DNA of 64,000 nt from Lentzea tibetensis (lineage in GTDB: Bacteria > Actinomycetota > Actinomycetes > Mycobacteriales > Pseudonocardiaceae): NCBI RefSeq assembly GCF_007845675.1, contig NZ_VOBR01000001.1:124001-188000 (forward strand). Reading direction: 5' to 3'. How positions within the stretch are numbered: the first letter of the stretch is position 1; each line of letters starts with the position of its first letter. The position numbers and the translations under genes were made by a program. Shown here one piece after another: positions 16,787-26,623 of this stretch. Under the pieces are notes generated by a model that saw nothing but the letters and a program-made list of their open reading frames with translations, did no database searches and was not told the origin of the DNA.

Positions 16787-17640
16787 AGTTCACCCTGGGC
16801 ATCGCCATGAGCCCACTGGACCAACTGACCGAGCTGGCCCGCACCGCCGAGGAGTGGGGCTACTCGTCGATCGCACTACCGGACTCCCTGTTCTACTCGG
16901 AGAAGGTGTCCGCCGAGTACCCCTACACCCCCGACGGTTCCCGCATGTGGAACGAGGACACCCCGTGGGTCGACCCGATGGTCGCCGCCGCCGCCATGGG
17001 CGCCGTCACCTCGCACATCCGCTTCTACACCCAGGTGCTGAAGCTGGGTTCCCGCAACCCCTTGCTCCTCGCGAGGCAGGTGGGTTCGGTGGCGAACATG
17101 ATCGGCAACCGCTTCGGCCTGGGCGTCGGCCTCGGCTGGGCCCCGGAGGAGTTCGAGTGGTGCGGCGCACCGTTCGCCGATCGAGGCAAACGCGTCGACG
17201 AGATGATCGACGTCCTGCGCCTGGTGCTCGGCGGCGGCATGGTGGAGTACCACGGCTCGTTCTTCGACTTCGATCGCTTGCAGATGAGCCCGGCCCCGTC
17301 CGCTCCAGTCCCCCTCTACATCGGCGGCCACAGCCCCGCAGCCCTCCGCCGCGCCGCCCGCGTGGGCGACGGCTGGACGTCAGCAATGATCAAGTTCGCC
17401 GACCTGCGCTCGACCATCACCCGCTTGGACGAGCTGGGAGCCTTCGACAAGCCGTTCGAGATCCAGGCGGTGTGCATCGACCGCTTCGGCCTGGACGGCT
17501 ACCGCCAGCTGGCGGACATCGGCGTGACCGACGCGATCGTGGTGCCGTGGCTGTTCTACGGCGTCGGCTTCGACGGTCCCCTGCAGGCGAAGAAGGACGG
17601 CATCCGCCGGTTCGCCGACGAGGTCATCAACCGCCTGTAG
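16783..17640 (+). CDS. LLM-class F420-dependent oxidoreductase
   Basis: Second luciferase-like F420 enzyme, 285 residues. FGLGVGLGWAPEEFEWCG near residue 110 and PVPLYIGGHSPAALRRAARVGDG near 170 are the standard barrel motifs. It shares little sequence with the enzyme at 12,514-13,569, so it is not a recent copy. ATG 16783 overlaps the ltp3 stop by 4 nt. The substrate is unknown; co-transcription with ltp3/ltp4 suggests a redox step on the same side-chain intermediate. Confidence 0.82.
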   Translation: MKFTLGIAMSPLDQLTELARTAEEWGYSSIALPDSLFYSEKVSAEYPYTPDGSRMWNEDTPWVDPMVAAAAMGAVTSHIRFYTQVLKLGSRNPLLLARQVGSVANMIGNRFGLGVGLGWAPEEFEWCGAPFADRGKRVDEMIDVLRLVLGGGMVEYHGSFFDFDRLQMSPAPSAPVPLYIGGHSPAALRRAARVGDGWTSAMIKFADLRSTITRLDELGAFDKPFEIQAVCIDRFGLDGYRQLADIGVTDAIVVPWLFYGVGFDGPLQAKKDGIRRFADEVINRL

Positions 17641-17652
17641 AGGAGCACTCCC

Positions 17653-18090
17653 TTGACCGCGATCACCTGGACGGCCTCACAAACCGAGACGCCGGCGCGC
17701 GTCGCCTCCTGGCGCTCCATGGACGCGGTCACCCGCGGGGCGAAGGACGAGTGGCTCGCGCTGTTCGCCGCTGATGGCGTCGTCGAGGACCCGGTAGGTC
17801 CGTCGATGTTCTCGCCGGACGGGTCCGGACACCACGGGCACGACGGGCTGTCCGCCTTCTGGGACAAGGCCATCGCGCTGGCGGAACGGTTCGAGTTCGC
17901 CATGCACGACTCGTTCGCCGCTGGGGACGAGGTCGCCAACGTCGGGACCATCAGCGCGTTCCTGCCCGGCGGGCATCGCGTCGACACCGAGGGCGTGTTC
18001 GTCTACCGCGTGGGGCCCGACGGCCTGATCAAGTCGATGCGTGCGTTCTGGGAGACCGACCGGGCGATGGCCACTCTCCGGCAGGTCTGA
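17653..18090 (+). CDS. NTF2/ketosteroid-isomerase-like protein
   Basis: Cone-shaped alpha+beta NTF2-fold protein of 145 residues. It aligns by eye with bacterial ketosteroid isomerase over V-E-D-P-V-G near residue 38 and DGLIKSMRAFWETD at the end. The aspartate of the first motif is the KSI general base, but the positions of the KSI tyrosine and second aspartate are not conserved, so isomerase activity is doubtful. It may bind a steroid or act as a hydratase/cyclase. The start is a TTG at 17653 with GAGGAG 7 nt upstream. It is last in the DUF35-ltp4-ltp3 operon. Confidence 0.75.
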   Translation: MTAITWTASQTETPARVASWRSMDAVTRGAKDEWLALFAADGVVEDPVGPSMFSPDGSGHHGHDGLSAFWDKAIALAERFEFAMHDSFAAGDEVANVGTISAFLPGGHRVDTEGVFVYRVGPDGLIKSMRAFWETDRAMATLRQV

Positions 18091-18145
18091 TGCCTGCCGG
18101 TGATGCGGGGCTTGGGTTCTCGGTGTGGGCGGGGAAGTTTGTTCT

Positions 18146-18421
18146 GATCATTCGGCTGCCGGTTTGTGCTCGGGGGCCGCACCCGTTGGGCAGTGCGGAA
18201 GTCGGCAATGCGGCGGGCGCTCCTTCTTTGAGCTCGTGCCGGAAGTGCGGTGGTCACCTGCCCAACCGGCGGTTGCGTGGTGGGCACGACGGCACAGGCA
18301 GGAACCAAGGGGGCACGACGAAACCAGCAGGTACCAAAAGAAAAGAGCGCCCGCCGCACTCCCAACCCTCGCACTGCCAACCGGGCGCGGCCCCACAACC
18401 CAAACCGGCAGCCGAACGATC
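18146..18421. repeat. Large imperfect inverted repeat, 77-nt arms
   Basis: The arms 18146-18222 and 18345-18421 are each 77 nt and match in inverted orientation at 63 of 77 positions by my hand alignment; both begin GATC and end in the same GCGGCGGGCGCTC. A 122-nt spacer separates them. No convincing gene lies in 18091-18589: short frames on both strands encode similar peptides only because the DNA is palindromic. Confidence 0.85.
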
Positions 18422-18441
18422 CCAAGCATCCGAAGGGCCGG

Positions 18442-18570
18442 GGTGGGGAGGGGCTCGCGGATCAGGCGCAGCCTTGCCACATCGAAAAGTCCCCGTCAAG
18501 GCAGCTTTTCCGCCTTGACGGGGACTTTTCGATGTGGCCACCTCTGGTGATCCGCGAGCCCCTCCCCACC
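18442..18570. terminator. Composite perfect hairpin, likely bidirectional terminator
   Basis: The inner stem is a perfect 26-bp inverted repeat (18477-18502 with 18512-18537) around a 9-nt loop. Outside it, a second perfect 23-bp pair (18442-18464 with 18548-18570) is separated by unpaired bulges of 12 and 10 nt. The inner GC stem ends in ACTTTT on both strands. It lies between the convergent NTF2-like gene and cyp125, so it can stop transcription from both sides. Confidence 0.8.
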
Positions 18571-18589
18571 TCACACCGCAAAGCCGCAA

Positions 18590-19816
18590 TCAGGCGTAGT
18601 GGACCTGAAACTCCTTGATCCCGTTCAGCCACCCGGACCGCAACCGCCGAGGCTCGGCAGCCTGCCGGATGTTGGGCATGTGGTCGGCAATGGCGTTGAA
18701 GATCAGGTCGATCTCGAGCCGAGCGAGGTTGGCCCCGAGACAGAAGTGCGTCCCACTACCACCGAACCCCAGATGCGGGTTGGGGTCCCGCGTGATGTCG
18801 AACTTCTCCGGCGCCTCAAAGACGTCCTCGTCGAAGTTCGCGGACGAGTAGAACAGCCCGACCCGCTGCCCCTGCTTGATCTCCATCCCGCCCAGAACCG
18901 TGTCCTCCAGCGCGGTGCGCTGGAACGACACGACCGGAGTGGCCCAGCGAACGATCTCGTCAGCAGCCGTCTTGGGCCGCGTGGCCTTGAACAGCTCCCA
19001 CTGGTCGGGGTGGTCGAGGAACGCCTTCATCCCGTGTGAGATGGCGTTGCGGGTCGTCTCGTTCCCGGCTACCGCCAGCAGCAGCACGAAGAAGCCGAAC
19101 TCCTCCGACGCCAGGCCTGCACCGTCCACATCGGCCTGAACCAGCTTGGTGACGATGTCGTCGCGCGGGCAGCCGCGCCGGTCCTCGGCCATGGTCCACG
19201 AGTAGCCGAGCAGCTCGGTTGCGGCCTCGAGCGGCTCGCCGACGAAGTCGGGGTCGTCGTAGGAGATCATCTGGTTGGACCAGTCGAAGATCTTGCGGCG
19301 GTCGTCCTGGGGGATGCCGATCAGCTCGGCGATCGCCTGCAGCGGCAGCTCGCACGCGACGTCGGACACGAAGTCCCCGCTGCCCCGCTCCAGCGCCTCG
19401 GTGACGATTCCCTCGGCACGCGCGTTCAGTGCGGCCTGCAGGTTGTTGATCGCCTTCGGGGTGAAGCCGCGGGACACGATGCCGCGCAGCTTGGTGTGCG
19501 TGGGCGGGTCCATGTTGAGCAGCAGGAGACGCTGCATCTCGATGCGGTCGCGCGGCATGTCGTCCTGGAACCGGATGATCGCCGTGTTCTCCCAGCTGGA
19601 GTAGACGTCGCTGTTGCGCGACACCTCCTTGACCTCCGCGTGCCGGGAGACGACCCAGAAGCCCTCGTCCGAGAACCCGCCCGACCCGGCGGGCTTGGGG
19701 TGCCACCACACGGGCGCGGTGCGGCGGAGTTCGGCGAACTCGTCGAGCGGTAGTCGCTGCGCGTACATGTCGGGGTCGGTGAAGTCGAAGCCATCCGGAA
19801 TGCGCGGCATGCTCAC
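18590..19816 (-). CDS. cyp125: Cytochrome P450 CYP125, sterol C26/C27 monooxygenase
   Basis: 408-residue P450. The I-helix oxygen motif A-G-N-E-T-T lies near residue 250, the K-helix E-x-x-R as EIVR near 290, and the haem-cysteine loop FGGSGTHFCLGANLARLE near 350. The start region P-R-I-P-D-G-F-D-F is typical of CYP125, which oxidises the terminal side-chain methyl of cholesterol or cholestenone to the acid. GTG 19816 has GGAGG 5 nt upstream; ATG 19810 is the alternative. It stands alone, divergent from fadA5, whereas in M. tuberculosis it heads the chsE1 operon. It needs a ferredoxin, perhaps FdxD. Confidence 0.92.
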   Translation of the reverse strand: MSMPRIPDGFDFTDPDMYAQRLPLDEFAELRRTAPVWWHPKPAGSGGFSDEGFWVVSRHAEVKEVSRNSDVYSSWENTAIIRFQDDMPRDRIEMQRLLLLNMDPPTHTKLRGIVSRGFTPKAINNLQAALNARAEGIVTEALERGSGDFVSDVACELPLQAIAELIGIPQDDRRKIFDWSNQMISYDDPDFVGEPLEAATELLGYSWTMAEDRRGCPRDDIVTKLVQADVDGAGLASEEFGFFVLLLAVAGNETTRNAISHGMKAFLDHPDQWELFKATRPKTAADEIVRWATPVVSFQRTALEDTVLGGMEIKQGQRVGLFYSSANFDEDVFEAPEKFDITRDPNPHLGFGGSGTHFCLGANLARLEIDLIFNAIADHMPNIRQAAEPRRLRSGWLNGIKEFQVHYA

Positions 19817-19830
19817 GGCTACCTCCGATG

Positions 19831-19844
19831 TGTAACACGTTCTA
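19831..19844. promoter_or_regulatory. KstR operator of cyp125
   Basis: TGTAACACGTTCTA fits every fixed position of TnnAACnnGTTnnA and lies 15 nt upstream of the cyp125 GTG. Confidence 0.88.
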
Positions 19845-19906
19845 GTGGATTCAAGCACAGGTTCGCTCATGTTTGAAGGGCTGGACAGGCGATCGCTGTT
19901 CAGGTC

Positions 19907-19920
19907 AAGAACGTGTTCTA
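19907..19920. promoter_or_regulatory. KstR operator of fadA5
   Basis: AAGAACGTGTTCTA matches 7 of 8 fixed positions and lies 33 nt upstream of the fadA5 GTG. Together with the box at 19831 it makes a two-operator divergent region. Confidence 0.82.
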
Positions 19921-19941
19921 ATTCTGGTCTTGGCGCGGTGA

Positions 19942-21084
<1,143 letters not shown>

Positions 21085-21104
21085 CTCTGGCAGAGTGTCG
21101 CCCC

Positions 21105-21572
21105 ATGAGCTCGTCGGTGTACGTCGCGCCCTTGCACTTGGCCGAGCTGGATTGGGCGCGCTCGGCCACCTTTTCGCGTGGCGTTCCAGAACAGTTGCCA
21201 GCCCCGGTGCCGCTTCCTCTCGTCGTGGACGTGCTCGCCGCGCTCACGGACGCCAAGTGCCACGGCACTCCGTGGTTCGAGGTGCGAGACCTCGCGGCCA
21301 GACTGCCAACCTGTCCGGATCCGGCCACGTGCAAGGGTCTCGACCTAGGTGAAGTCAGCTTCCACGCGGAAGGGGACGCGGTGCTGCGCGCGGGCACGCC
21401 CGTGGAAACGGTGTCGTTCCGCAAGCCGTCCGGCAGGGCAGTCCTGCACGCGGCGTGCGCGCTGACCGTGGTCGCCGGTCCGGTGTTCGTGTTCGACGAC
21501 AGCGCGGCGCGCGTGTTCGTGGTCCAGCCGGGTACCCGGCCGGAGGACATCGCGTCGCAGTGGCCTTGGTAG
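21105..21572 (+). CDS. Conserved-looking protein of unknown function
   Basis: 155 residues, not recognised. It begins S-S-S-V-Y-V-A-P-L-H-L-A-E-L-D-W and has two cysteines in T-C-P-D-P-A-T-C near residue 68, then a hydrophobic ALTVVAGPVFVFDD stretch near 120 that is too short and charged at its end to be a clear membrane span. ATG 21105 follows fadA5 by 20 nt in the same direction, so it may be co-transcribed. It ends one base from the convergent SDR stop. Coding is supported by codon periodicity but no function can be given. Confidence 0.6.
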   Translation: MSSSVYVAPLHLAELDWARSATFSRGVPEQLPAPVPLPLVVDVLAALTDAKCHGTPWFEVRDLAARLPTCPDPATCKGLDLGEVSFHAEGDAVLRAGTPVETVSFRKPSGRAVLHAACALTVVAGPVFVFDDSAARVFVVQPGTRPEDIASQWPW

Positions 21573-21573
21573 G

Positions 21574-22437
21574 TCAGGCTCCGTAGACGGGGACCTGGTG
21601 GTCGTCAGCCAACAGCTTGCGCACCACCGGCCCCAGCTCGGACGGCTCCCAGCGCGCGCCCTTGTCCACCACGGCGCCGTGCTGCCAGCCCTGCGCGACC
21701 GAGATCCGGCCGCCGTCGACCTCGAACATCCGCCCCGTCACGTCACCGGCTTCCTCACTCGCCAGCCACACCACCAGCGGTGACACGTTCTCCGGCGCCA
21801 TCTCGTCGAACCCGCCGTCCGGCGCGGCCATCGTCGAGGCGAACACCTGTTCCGTCATCCGGGTGCGGGCCGCGGGCGCGATGGCGTTCACCGTGATGCC
21901 GTAACGCGCCAGCTCAGCGGCCGCCACCAAGGTCATCGCGGCGATACCGGCCTTGGCTGCGGAGTAGTTGACCTGACCGACGCTGCCGAACAGCCCAGCG
22001 CCGGAACTGGTGTTGATGACCCGTCCGGACACCGCTCCACCGGCCTTCTGCGTCGCACGCCAGTGCGCGGCCGCGTGGTGCAGCGGCGCGAAGTGCCCCT
22101 TCAGGTGCACCCGCACGACCTCGTCCCACTCGTCCTCGCCGAGGTTGACGAGCATCCGGTCGCGCACGAAGCCCGCGTTGTTGACCAGCACGTCCAGCCC
22201 GCCGAACGCCTGCAGCGCGGTGTTGACCAGCCGACCGGCGCCGGCCCACGTGCCGACGTCGTCGGTGTTCACCACCGCGGCGGAACCGATCTCGGCGGCG
22301 ACCTCGGCGGCGGGACCTGGTGACAGGTCGTTCACGACGACCCGAGCCCCGGCCTCGGCGAACGCCAGCGCGTGCGCGCGGCCGATGCCGCGGCCCGCTC
22401 CGGTCACGATGACAACGCGGTCCACGCACAGGCTCAC
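21574..22437 (-). CDS. SDR oxidoreductase (Rv3548c-like)
   Basis: Classical SDR of 287 residues: TGAGRGIGRAHALAFAEAGA cofactor loop near residue 13, NNAG near 90, and the Ser-Tyr-Lys triad in INTSSGAGLFG...YSAAK near 155. A long C-terminal tail follows the fold. GTG 22437 overlaps the upstream SDR stop by 4 nt (GTGA) and has GAGGAG. With its partner it faces echA20-ipdA-ipdB-ipdC, as Rv3548c-3549c do. A role in ring C/D (HIP) degradation is inferred from this position. Confidence 0.85.
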   Translation of the reverse strand: MSLCVDRVVIVTGAGRGIGRAHALAFAEAGARVVVNDLSPGPAAEVAAEIGSAAVVNTDDVGTWAGAGRLVNTALQAFGGLDVLVNNAGFVRDRMLVNLGEDEWDEVVRVHLKGHFAPLHHAAAHWRATQKAGGAVSGRVINTSSGAGLFGSVGQVNYSAAKAGIAAMTLVAAAELARYGITVNAIAPAARTRMTEQVFASTMAAPDGGFDEMAPENVSPLVVWLASEEAGDVTGRMFEVDGGRISVAQGWQHGAVVDKGARWEPSELGPVVRKLLADDHQVPVYGA

Positions 22438-23213
22438 GACGGCTCCTCTTCCGAGTTTGACGCGGCGTTGGACGCGGCCAGGAAGGCGGGCACCTCTCCC
22501 CCGCCGTGCACCAGCAACGTGGCGCCGCTGACGTAGGACGCCAGCGGCGAGGCGAGGAACACCGCGCACCCGCCGATGTCGTCCGGTGAGGCCAATCGGC
22601 CCAACGGCACCGTTCGCGCCACGGCGGCGATGCCTTCTTCGTTGCCGTAGTGCAGATGCGACTGCTCCGTCCGCACCATCCCCACGTTCAGCGAGTTCAC
22701 CCGCACCTTGGGCGCCCACTCGACGGCGAGCGACGCGGTCAGGTTGTCCAGGCCGGCCTTCGCCGCTCCATAGGCCGCGGTGCCCGGCGACGGGCGACGA
22801 GCGCTGACGCTCGACACCATCACGATGGCCCCGCCGGAAGGCTGTTGCTGCATCACGGCGTTCGCGGCCTGCGACACCAGCAGCGGCGCGAGCAGGTTCA
22901 GCTCGACGACCTTCTGGTGGAACCGCGGCGACGCCGTCGCAGCGGACGCGTAGGGCGCGCCGCCCGCGTTGTTCACCAGCACGTCCACCCGGCCGTGCCG
23001 CGACACGACGGTCGACATCAGCTCGGAGACCTGCTCGGCGTCCCGCACGTCGCACGGCAGGAACGAGGTGCCGGGCACCTCCGACTCACGCCGGGCGCAC
23101 GTCACCACAACGGCTCCGGCGCGGACGAACGCGCGGCTGATCCCTGCTCCCACGCCGCGCACTCCGCCCGTCACCAGGACGACTGCTCCCTCGAGGTCGA
23201 GTTCCACGCACAC
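22434..23213 (-). CDS. SDR oxidoreductase (Rv3549c-like)
   Basis: SDR of 259 residues with TGGVRGVGAGISRAFVRAGA near residue 15, NNAGGAPYASA near 80, VMVSSVSARRPSPGTAAYGAAKAG near 130 (Ser, Tyr, Lys of the active site) and a C-terminal VSGATLLVHGGG. The start is GTG 23213, or GTG 23207 two codons later. It is the first gene of a two-gene operon controlled by the palindrome at 23,245. It probably oxidises a hydroxyl group of a HIP-CoA intermediate; the substrate is unproven. Confidence 0.83.
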   Translation of the reverse strand: MCVELDLEGAVVLVTGGVRGVGAGISRAFVRAGAVVVTCARRESEVPGTSFLPCDVRDAEQVSELMSTVVSRHGRVDVLVNNAGGAPYASAATASPRFHQKVVELNLLAPLLVSQAANAVMQQQPSGGAIVMVSSVSARRPSPGTAAYGAAKAGLDNLTASLAVEWAPKVRVNSLNVGMVRTEQSHLHYGNEEGIAAVARTVPLGRLASPDDIGGCAVFLASPLASYVSGATLLVHGGGEVPAFLAASNAASNSEEEPS

Positions 23214-23244
23214 CTACCCCTGGTCGCTCACGCACTGGTAAGTT

Positions 23245-23262
23245 ACCAAGCAATCGCTTGGT
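23245..23262. promoter_or_regulatory. KstR2-like palindrome with wide spacing
   Basis: ACCAAGC and GCTTGGT form a perfect 7-bp inverted repeat around AATC, between the SDR operon and echA20. The half-sites resemble KstR2 sites but CAAG and CTTG are 6 nt apart instead of 2. Confidence 0.65.
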
Positions 23263-23277
23263 TCGGAAGGCGGCCCA

Positions 23278-24051
23278 ATGGGAATCTCCAGCAGCCACAC
23301 CGAAAACGGCCTCGTCGAGGTGACCATCGACTACCCGCCGGTGAACGCGGTGCCCGCGCAGGGCTGGTTCGACATCGCCGACGCGATCACGAAGGCCGGT
23401 GACGACCCGGACACGCGCGTGGTCATCCTCAGGGCCGAGAACCGCGGGTTCTGCGCGGGCGTCGACCTCAAGGAGATCCAGCGCGCGACGGGGCACGAGG
23501 CCCTGCTCGCCGCGAACCGGGGCTGCGCAAGGGCGTTCGGCGCCGTGTACGACTGCGCGGTGCCGGTCATCGCCGCGGTGCACGGGTTCTGCCTCGGCGG
23601 AGGCGTCGGCCTGGTCGGCAACGCGGATGTCGTGGTGGCGTCGGATGATGCGACGTTCGGCCTGCCCGAGGTGGATCGCGGCGCGCTGGGCGCGGCGACC
23701 CACCTGGCGCGACTCGTGCCGCAACACCTGATGCGCGCGTTGTACTACACCGCGCGCTCGATCGGCGCGCAGGCGTTGCACCACCACGGCAGCGTCTACC
23801 AGGTCGTCCGCCGCGACGAGCTGGACGCGGCCGCGCGGGAGCTCGCGCGGGACATCGCCGCGAAGGACACCAGGGTCATCCGCCGCGCCAAGGAGGCCAT
23901 CAACGGCATCGACGCGCAGGCGGTGCACCACAGCTACCGCTTCGAGCAGGGATTCACCTTCGAGCTCAACCTGACCGGCGTGTCCGACGACGCCCGGCAG
24001 GCGTTCCTCAACGGGGGAAAGGCCAATGCGCGACAAGCGAATGACACCTGA
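23278..24051 (+). CDS. echA20: Ring-D hydrolase EchA20
   Basis: Crotonase-fold enzyme of 257 residues: GFCAGVDLKEI near residue 60, GFCLGGGVGLVGNAD near 103 and GLPEVDRGALGAA near 130. In the HIP pathway EchA20 opens the last intact ring (ring D) of HIEC-CoA by hydrolysis. GGAAGG lies 7 nt before ATG 23278. It starts the operon echA20-ipdA-ipdB-ipdC, in which every junction overlaps (26, 8 and 4 nt). Gene order equals Rv3550-3553. Confidence 0.9.
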   Translation: MGISSSHTENGLVEVTIDYPPVNAVPAQGWFDIADAITKAGDDPDTRVVILRAENRGFCAGVDLKEIQRATGHEALLAANRGCARAFGAVYDCAVPVIAAVHGFCLGGGVGLVGNADVVVASDDATFGLPEVDRGALGAATHLARLVPQHLMRALYYTARSIGAQALHHHGSVYQVVRRDELDAAARELARDIAAKDTRVIRRAKEAINGIDAQAVHHSYRFEQGFTFELNLTGVSDDARQAFLNGGKANARQANDT

Positions 24052-24868
24052 CGAGGTCGTCGCCGAGCTGCACGACGGCATGACGATCGGCATCGGCGGC
24101 TGGGGATCTCGGCGCAAGCCGATGGCACTCGTCCGCGCGATGCTCCGATCGCCGCTCAAGGACCTCACCGTCGTGTCGTACGGCGGACCGGACGTCGGGC
24201 TGCTGTGCGCGGCGGGCAAGGTGCGCAAGCTCGTCTACGGGTTCGTCAGCCTCGACACCATCGCCTACGACCCGTTGTTCCGGCGCGCCAGGGAAACCGC
24301 ATCGATCGACGTGCTCGAGCTCGACGAGGGCATGTTCCAGTGCGGCCTGCGCGCGGCCGGGCACCGGTTGCCGTTCCTGCCGATCCGCGCCGGGCTCGGT
24401 TCGGACGTCCTGCGCCTGGCACCCGGACTGCGCACGGTGCGCTCGCCGTACGACGGCGAGGAGCTGGTCGCGATGCCCGCGCTGCACCTGGACGCCGCAC
24501 TCGTGCACCTCAACCGCGCGGACCGGCACGGCAACGCCCAGTACCTCGGCCCCGACCCGTACTTCGACGACCTGTTCTGCCTGGCCGCGAAGAAGCGGTA
24601 CGTCTCGTGCGAGCGCATCGTCGACACCGCCGACCTGACCGCCGACGCACCGGTGCAGACGTTGCTGCTCAACCGGTTGATGGTCGACGGCGTCGTCGAG
24701 ACGCCGGGTGGCGCGCACTTCACCAGCTGCGTCCCGGACTACGGGCGCGACGAGGAGTTCCAGCGGCGCTACGCCGAGGCCGCGAGCGATCCGGAGAAGT
24801 GGCCGGGCTTCGTCGACCGGTTCCTGTCCGGAACCGAGGCCGACTACCTGGAGATGGCGCATGGGTGA
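24026..24868 (+). CDS. ipdA: IpdA, alpha subunit of ring-C hydrolase
   Basis: Class I CoA-transferase-like subunit, 280 residues, beginning with D-G-M-T-I-G-I-G-G-W-G-S-R-R-K-P near residue 18. IpdAB hydrolyses ring C of COCHEA-CoA. Other conserved blocks are LPFLPIRAGLGSDV near 115 and DRHGNAQYLGPDPYFDDL near 165. It overlaps echA20 by 26 nt and ipdB by 8 nt, consistent with a fixed A:B ratio. Confidence 0.92.
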   Translation: MRDKRMTPDEVVAELHDGMTIGIGGWGSRRKPMALVRAMLRSPLKDLTVVSYGGPDVGLLCAAGKVRKLVYGFVSLDTIAYDPLFRRARETASIDVLELDEGMFQCGLRAAGHRLPFLPIRAGLGSDVLRLAPGLRTVRSPYDGEELVAMPALHLDAALVHLNRADRHGNAQYLGPDPYFDDLFCLAAKKRYVSCERIVDTADLTADAPVQTLLLNRLMVDGVVETPGGAHFTSCVPDYGRDEEFQRRYAEAASDPEKWPGFVDRFLSGTEADYLEMAHG

Positions 24869-25574
24869 CGTGACGAGGGCCGAGGTCTGCGCGGCCGCGT
24901 GCGCGGACCTGTTCGCGGGCGCGGGCGAGACGCTGGCCAGCCCGATGGGCCTGCTCCCGTCGCTCGGCGCGCGGCTGGCCAGGCTGACCACTGAGCCAGA
25001 CCTGCTGCTGTCCGACGGCGAAGCGTTCCTGCTCACCAGTGAGTCCACTGTGGAGGGCTGGCTGCCGTACCGGAAGGTGTTCGACGTCGTCGCGCACGGC
25101 CGCAGGCACGTGGTGATGGGTGCGAACCAGATCGACCGGTTCGGCAACCAGAACATCTCGTGCATCGGCGACCACGGCAAGCCGACGCGGCAGTTGCTCG
25201 GGTTCCGCGGCGCGCCCGGCAACACGATCAACCACCGGACCAGCTACTGGGTCCCGAAGCACGGCCCGCGCGTGTTCGTCGAGGCGGTCGACGTGATCTC
25301 CGGTGTGGGCTACGACAACGCCGTCGGGCCGTTCCACGACCTGCACCGCGTCGTCACGAACCTCGCGGTGCTGGACTTCGGCACCGCCGACCACTCGATG
25401 CGCATCGTGTCCGTGCACCCCGGCGTCGAGGTCGAGGACGTGCTGAGCCAGACCGGGTTCCCGCTGCACCACGACGACGTCGGCGAGACGAGGCTGCCGA
25501 CCGACGAGGAGCTGGACCTGCTGCGCACCGTGCTCGACCCAGCGGGCAAACGGGACAGGGAAGTGCGCGAATGA
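24861..25574 (+). CDS. ipdB: IpdB, beta subunit of ring-C hydrolase
   Basis: Partner of IpdA, 237 residues, with SPMGLLPSLGARLAR near residue 28, DRFGNQNISCIGDH near 92 and GFRGAPGNTINHRTSYWV near 112. The protein has the CoA-transferase beta fold used here as a carbon-carbon hydrolase. ATG 24861 overlaps the ipdA stop; the ipdC ATG overlaps its own stop by 4 nt. Confidence 0.92.
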   Translation: MGDVTRAEVCAAACADLFAGAGETLASPMGLLPSLGARLARLTTEPDLLLSDGEAFLLTSESTVEGWLPYRKVFDVVAHGRRHVVMGANQIDRFGNQNISCIGDHGKPTRQLLGFRGAPGNTINHRTSYWVPKHGPRVFVEAVDVISGVGYDNAVGPFHDLHRVVTNLAVLDFGTADHSMRIVSVHPGVEVEDVLSQTGFPLHHDDVGETRLPTDEELDLLRTVLDPAGKRDREVRE

Positions 25575-26623
25575 AGACCGCGCTCACCGAGCTCGTCGGC
25601 GTGCGGCACCCGGTCGTGCAGACGGGCATGGGCTGGGTCGCCGGGCCACGCCTGGTCGCCGCCACCGCGGAAGCGGGCGGTCTCGGCATCCTCGCGTCGG
25701 CCACGATGAGCTACCCCGAGCTCGAAGCCGCCATCAAGGAGACCAAGCAACGCACGCGCAACCCGTTCGGCGTCAACCTGCGCGCCGACGCGACGGACGC
25801 GGCCGAGCGCGTCGAGCTGCTGATCCGCGAGAAGGTGCGGGTGGCCTCCTTCGCGCTCGCGCCGAAGCGGGAGATGATCAGCAGGCTCAGCGACGCCGGT
25901 GTCGTCGTCATCCCGTCCATCGGCGCGGCCAGGCACGCGGAGAAGGTCGCCGGGTGGGGCGCGCACGCCGTGATCGTGCAGGGCGGCGAGGGCGGCGGGC
26001 ACACCGGCGGCGTCGCGACGACGTTGCTGTTGCCGAGCGTCCTCGACGCCGTCGACATCCCGGTGATCGCGGCAGGCGGCTTCTTCGACGGACGCGGGCT
26101 GGCCGCGGCGCTCGCATATGGAGCAGCGGGCATCGCGATGGGCACCCGGTTCCTGCTGACGCAGGAGAGCACCGTGCCGGACGCCGTCAAGCGATCCTAT
26201 TTGGACAAGGGACTCGACGGCACGGTCGTGACCACGCGCGTCGACGGCATGCCGCACCGCGTGCTGCGCACCGAGCTCGTCGAGCACCTCGAACACGCGG
26301 GCCGGATCAGCGGCCTGGTGCGCGCGGTGGCGAACGCGGCGCGGTTCCGCAGGCACACCGGGTTGTCCTGGCTCGCCATGATCCGCGAGGGCATGGCCAT
26401 GCGGCACGGCAGGGACCTGCGGTGGTCGCAGGTCATCATGGCCGCGAACACCCCGATGCTGCTGCGCTCCGGACTGGTCGAGGGCCGCACCGACGCCGGT
26501 GTGCTCGCGTCCGGTCAGGTCGTCGGCATGCTCGACGACCTGCCGACGTGCGCGGACCTGATCACCGGTGTGGTCGAGGAAGCGGAGAAGATCATCGCCA
26601 ACCTCAGCCGAGTCGTTCGATGA
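25571..26623 (+). CDS. ipdC: IpdC, flavin-dependent HIP-pathway dehydrogenase
   Basis: 350-residue FMN TIM-barrel protein of the nitronate-monooxygenase fold. The phosphate loop is QGGEGGGHTGG near residue 140 and AAGGFFDGRGLAAALAYGA near 163. IpdC introduces a double bond in the C/D-ring CoA intermediate before EchA20 acts. It is last in the echA20 operon and its 3' end overlaps the convergent fadA6 stop by 20 nt. Confidence 0.9.
   Translation: MKTALTELVGVRHPVVQTGMGWVAGPRLVAATAEAGGLGILASATMSYPELEAAIKETKQRTRNPFGVNLRADATDAAERVELLIREKVRVASFALAPKREMISRLSDAGVVVIPSIGAARHAEKVAGWGAHAVIVQGGEGGGHTGGVATTLLLPSVLDAVDIPVIAAGGFFDGRGLAAALAYGAAGIAMGTRFLLTQESTVPDAVKRSYLDKGLDGTVVTTRVDGMPHRVLRTELVEHLEHAGRISGLVRAVANAARFRRHTGLSWLAMIREGMAMRHGRDLRWSQVIMAANTPMLLRSGLVEGRTDAGVLASGQVVGMLDDLPTCADLITGVVEEAEKIIANLSRVVR

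Noticed and set aside
17653-18090. Calling this gene a true ketosteroid isomerase
   Set aside because: Only the V-E-D-P aspartate fits; the tyrosine and second aspartate of the KSI active site are not conserved in my alignment.
18090-18590. Short frames on both strands giving similar peptides
   Set aside because: The similarity results from the inverted repeat in the DNA; neither has a ribosome site or a known domain.
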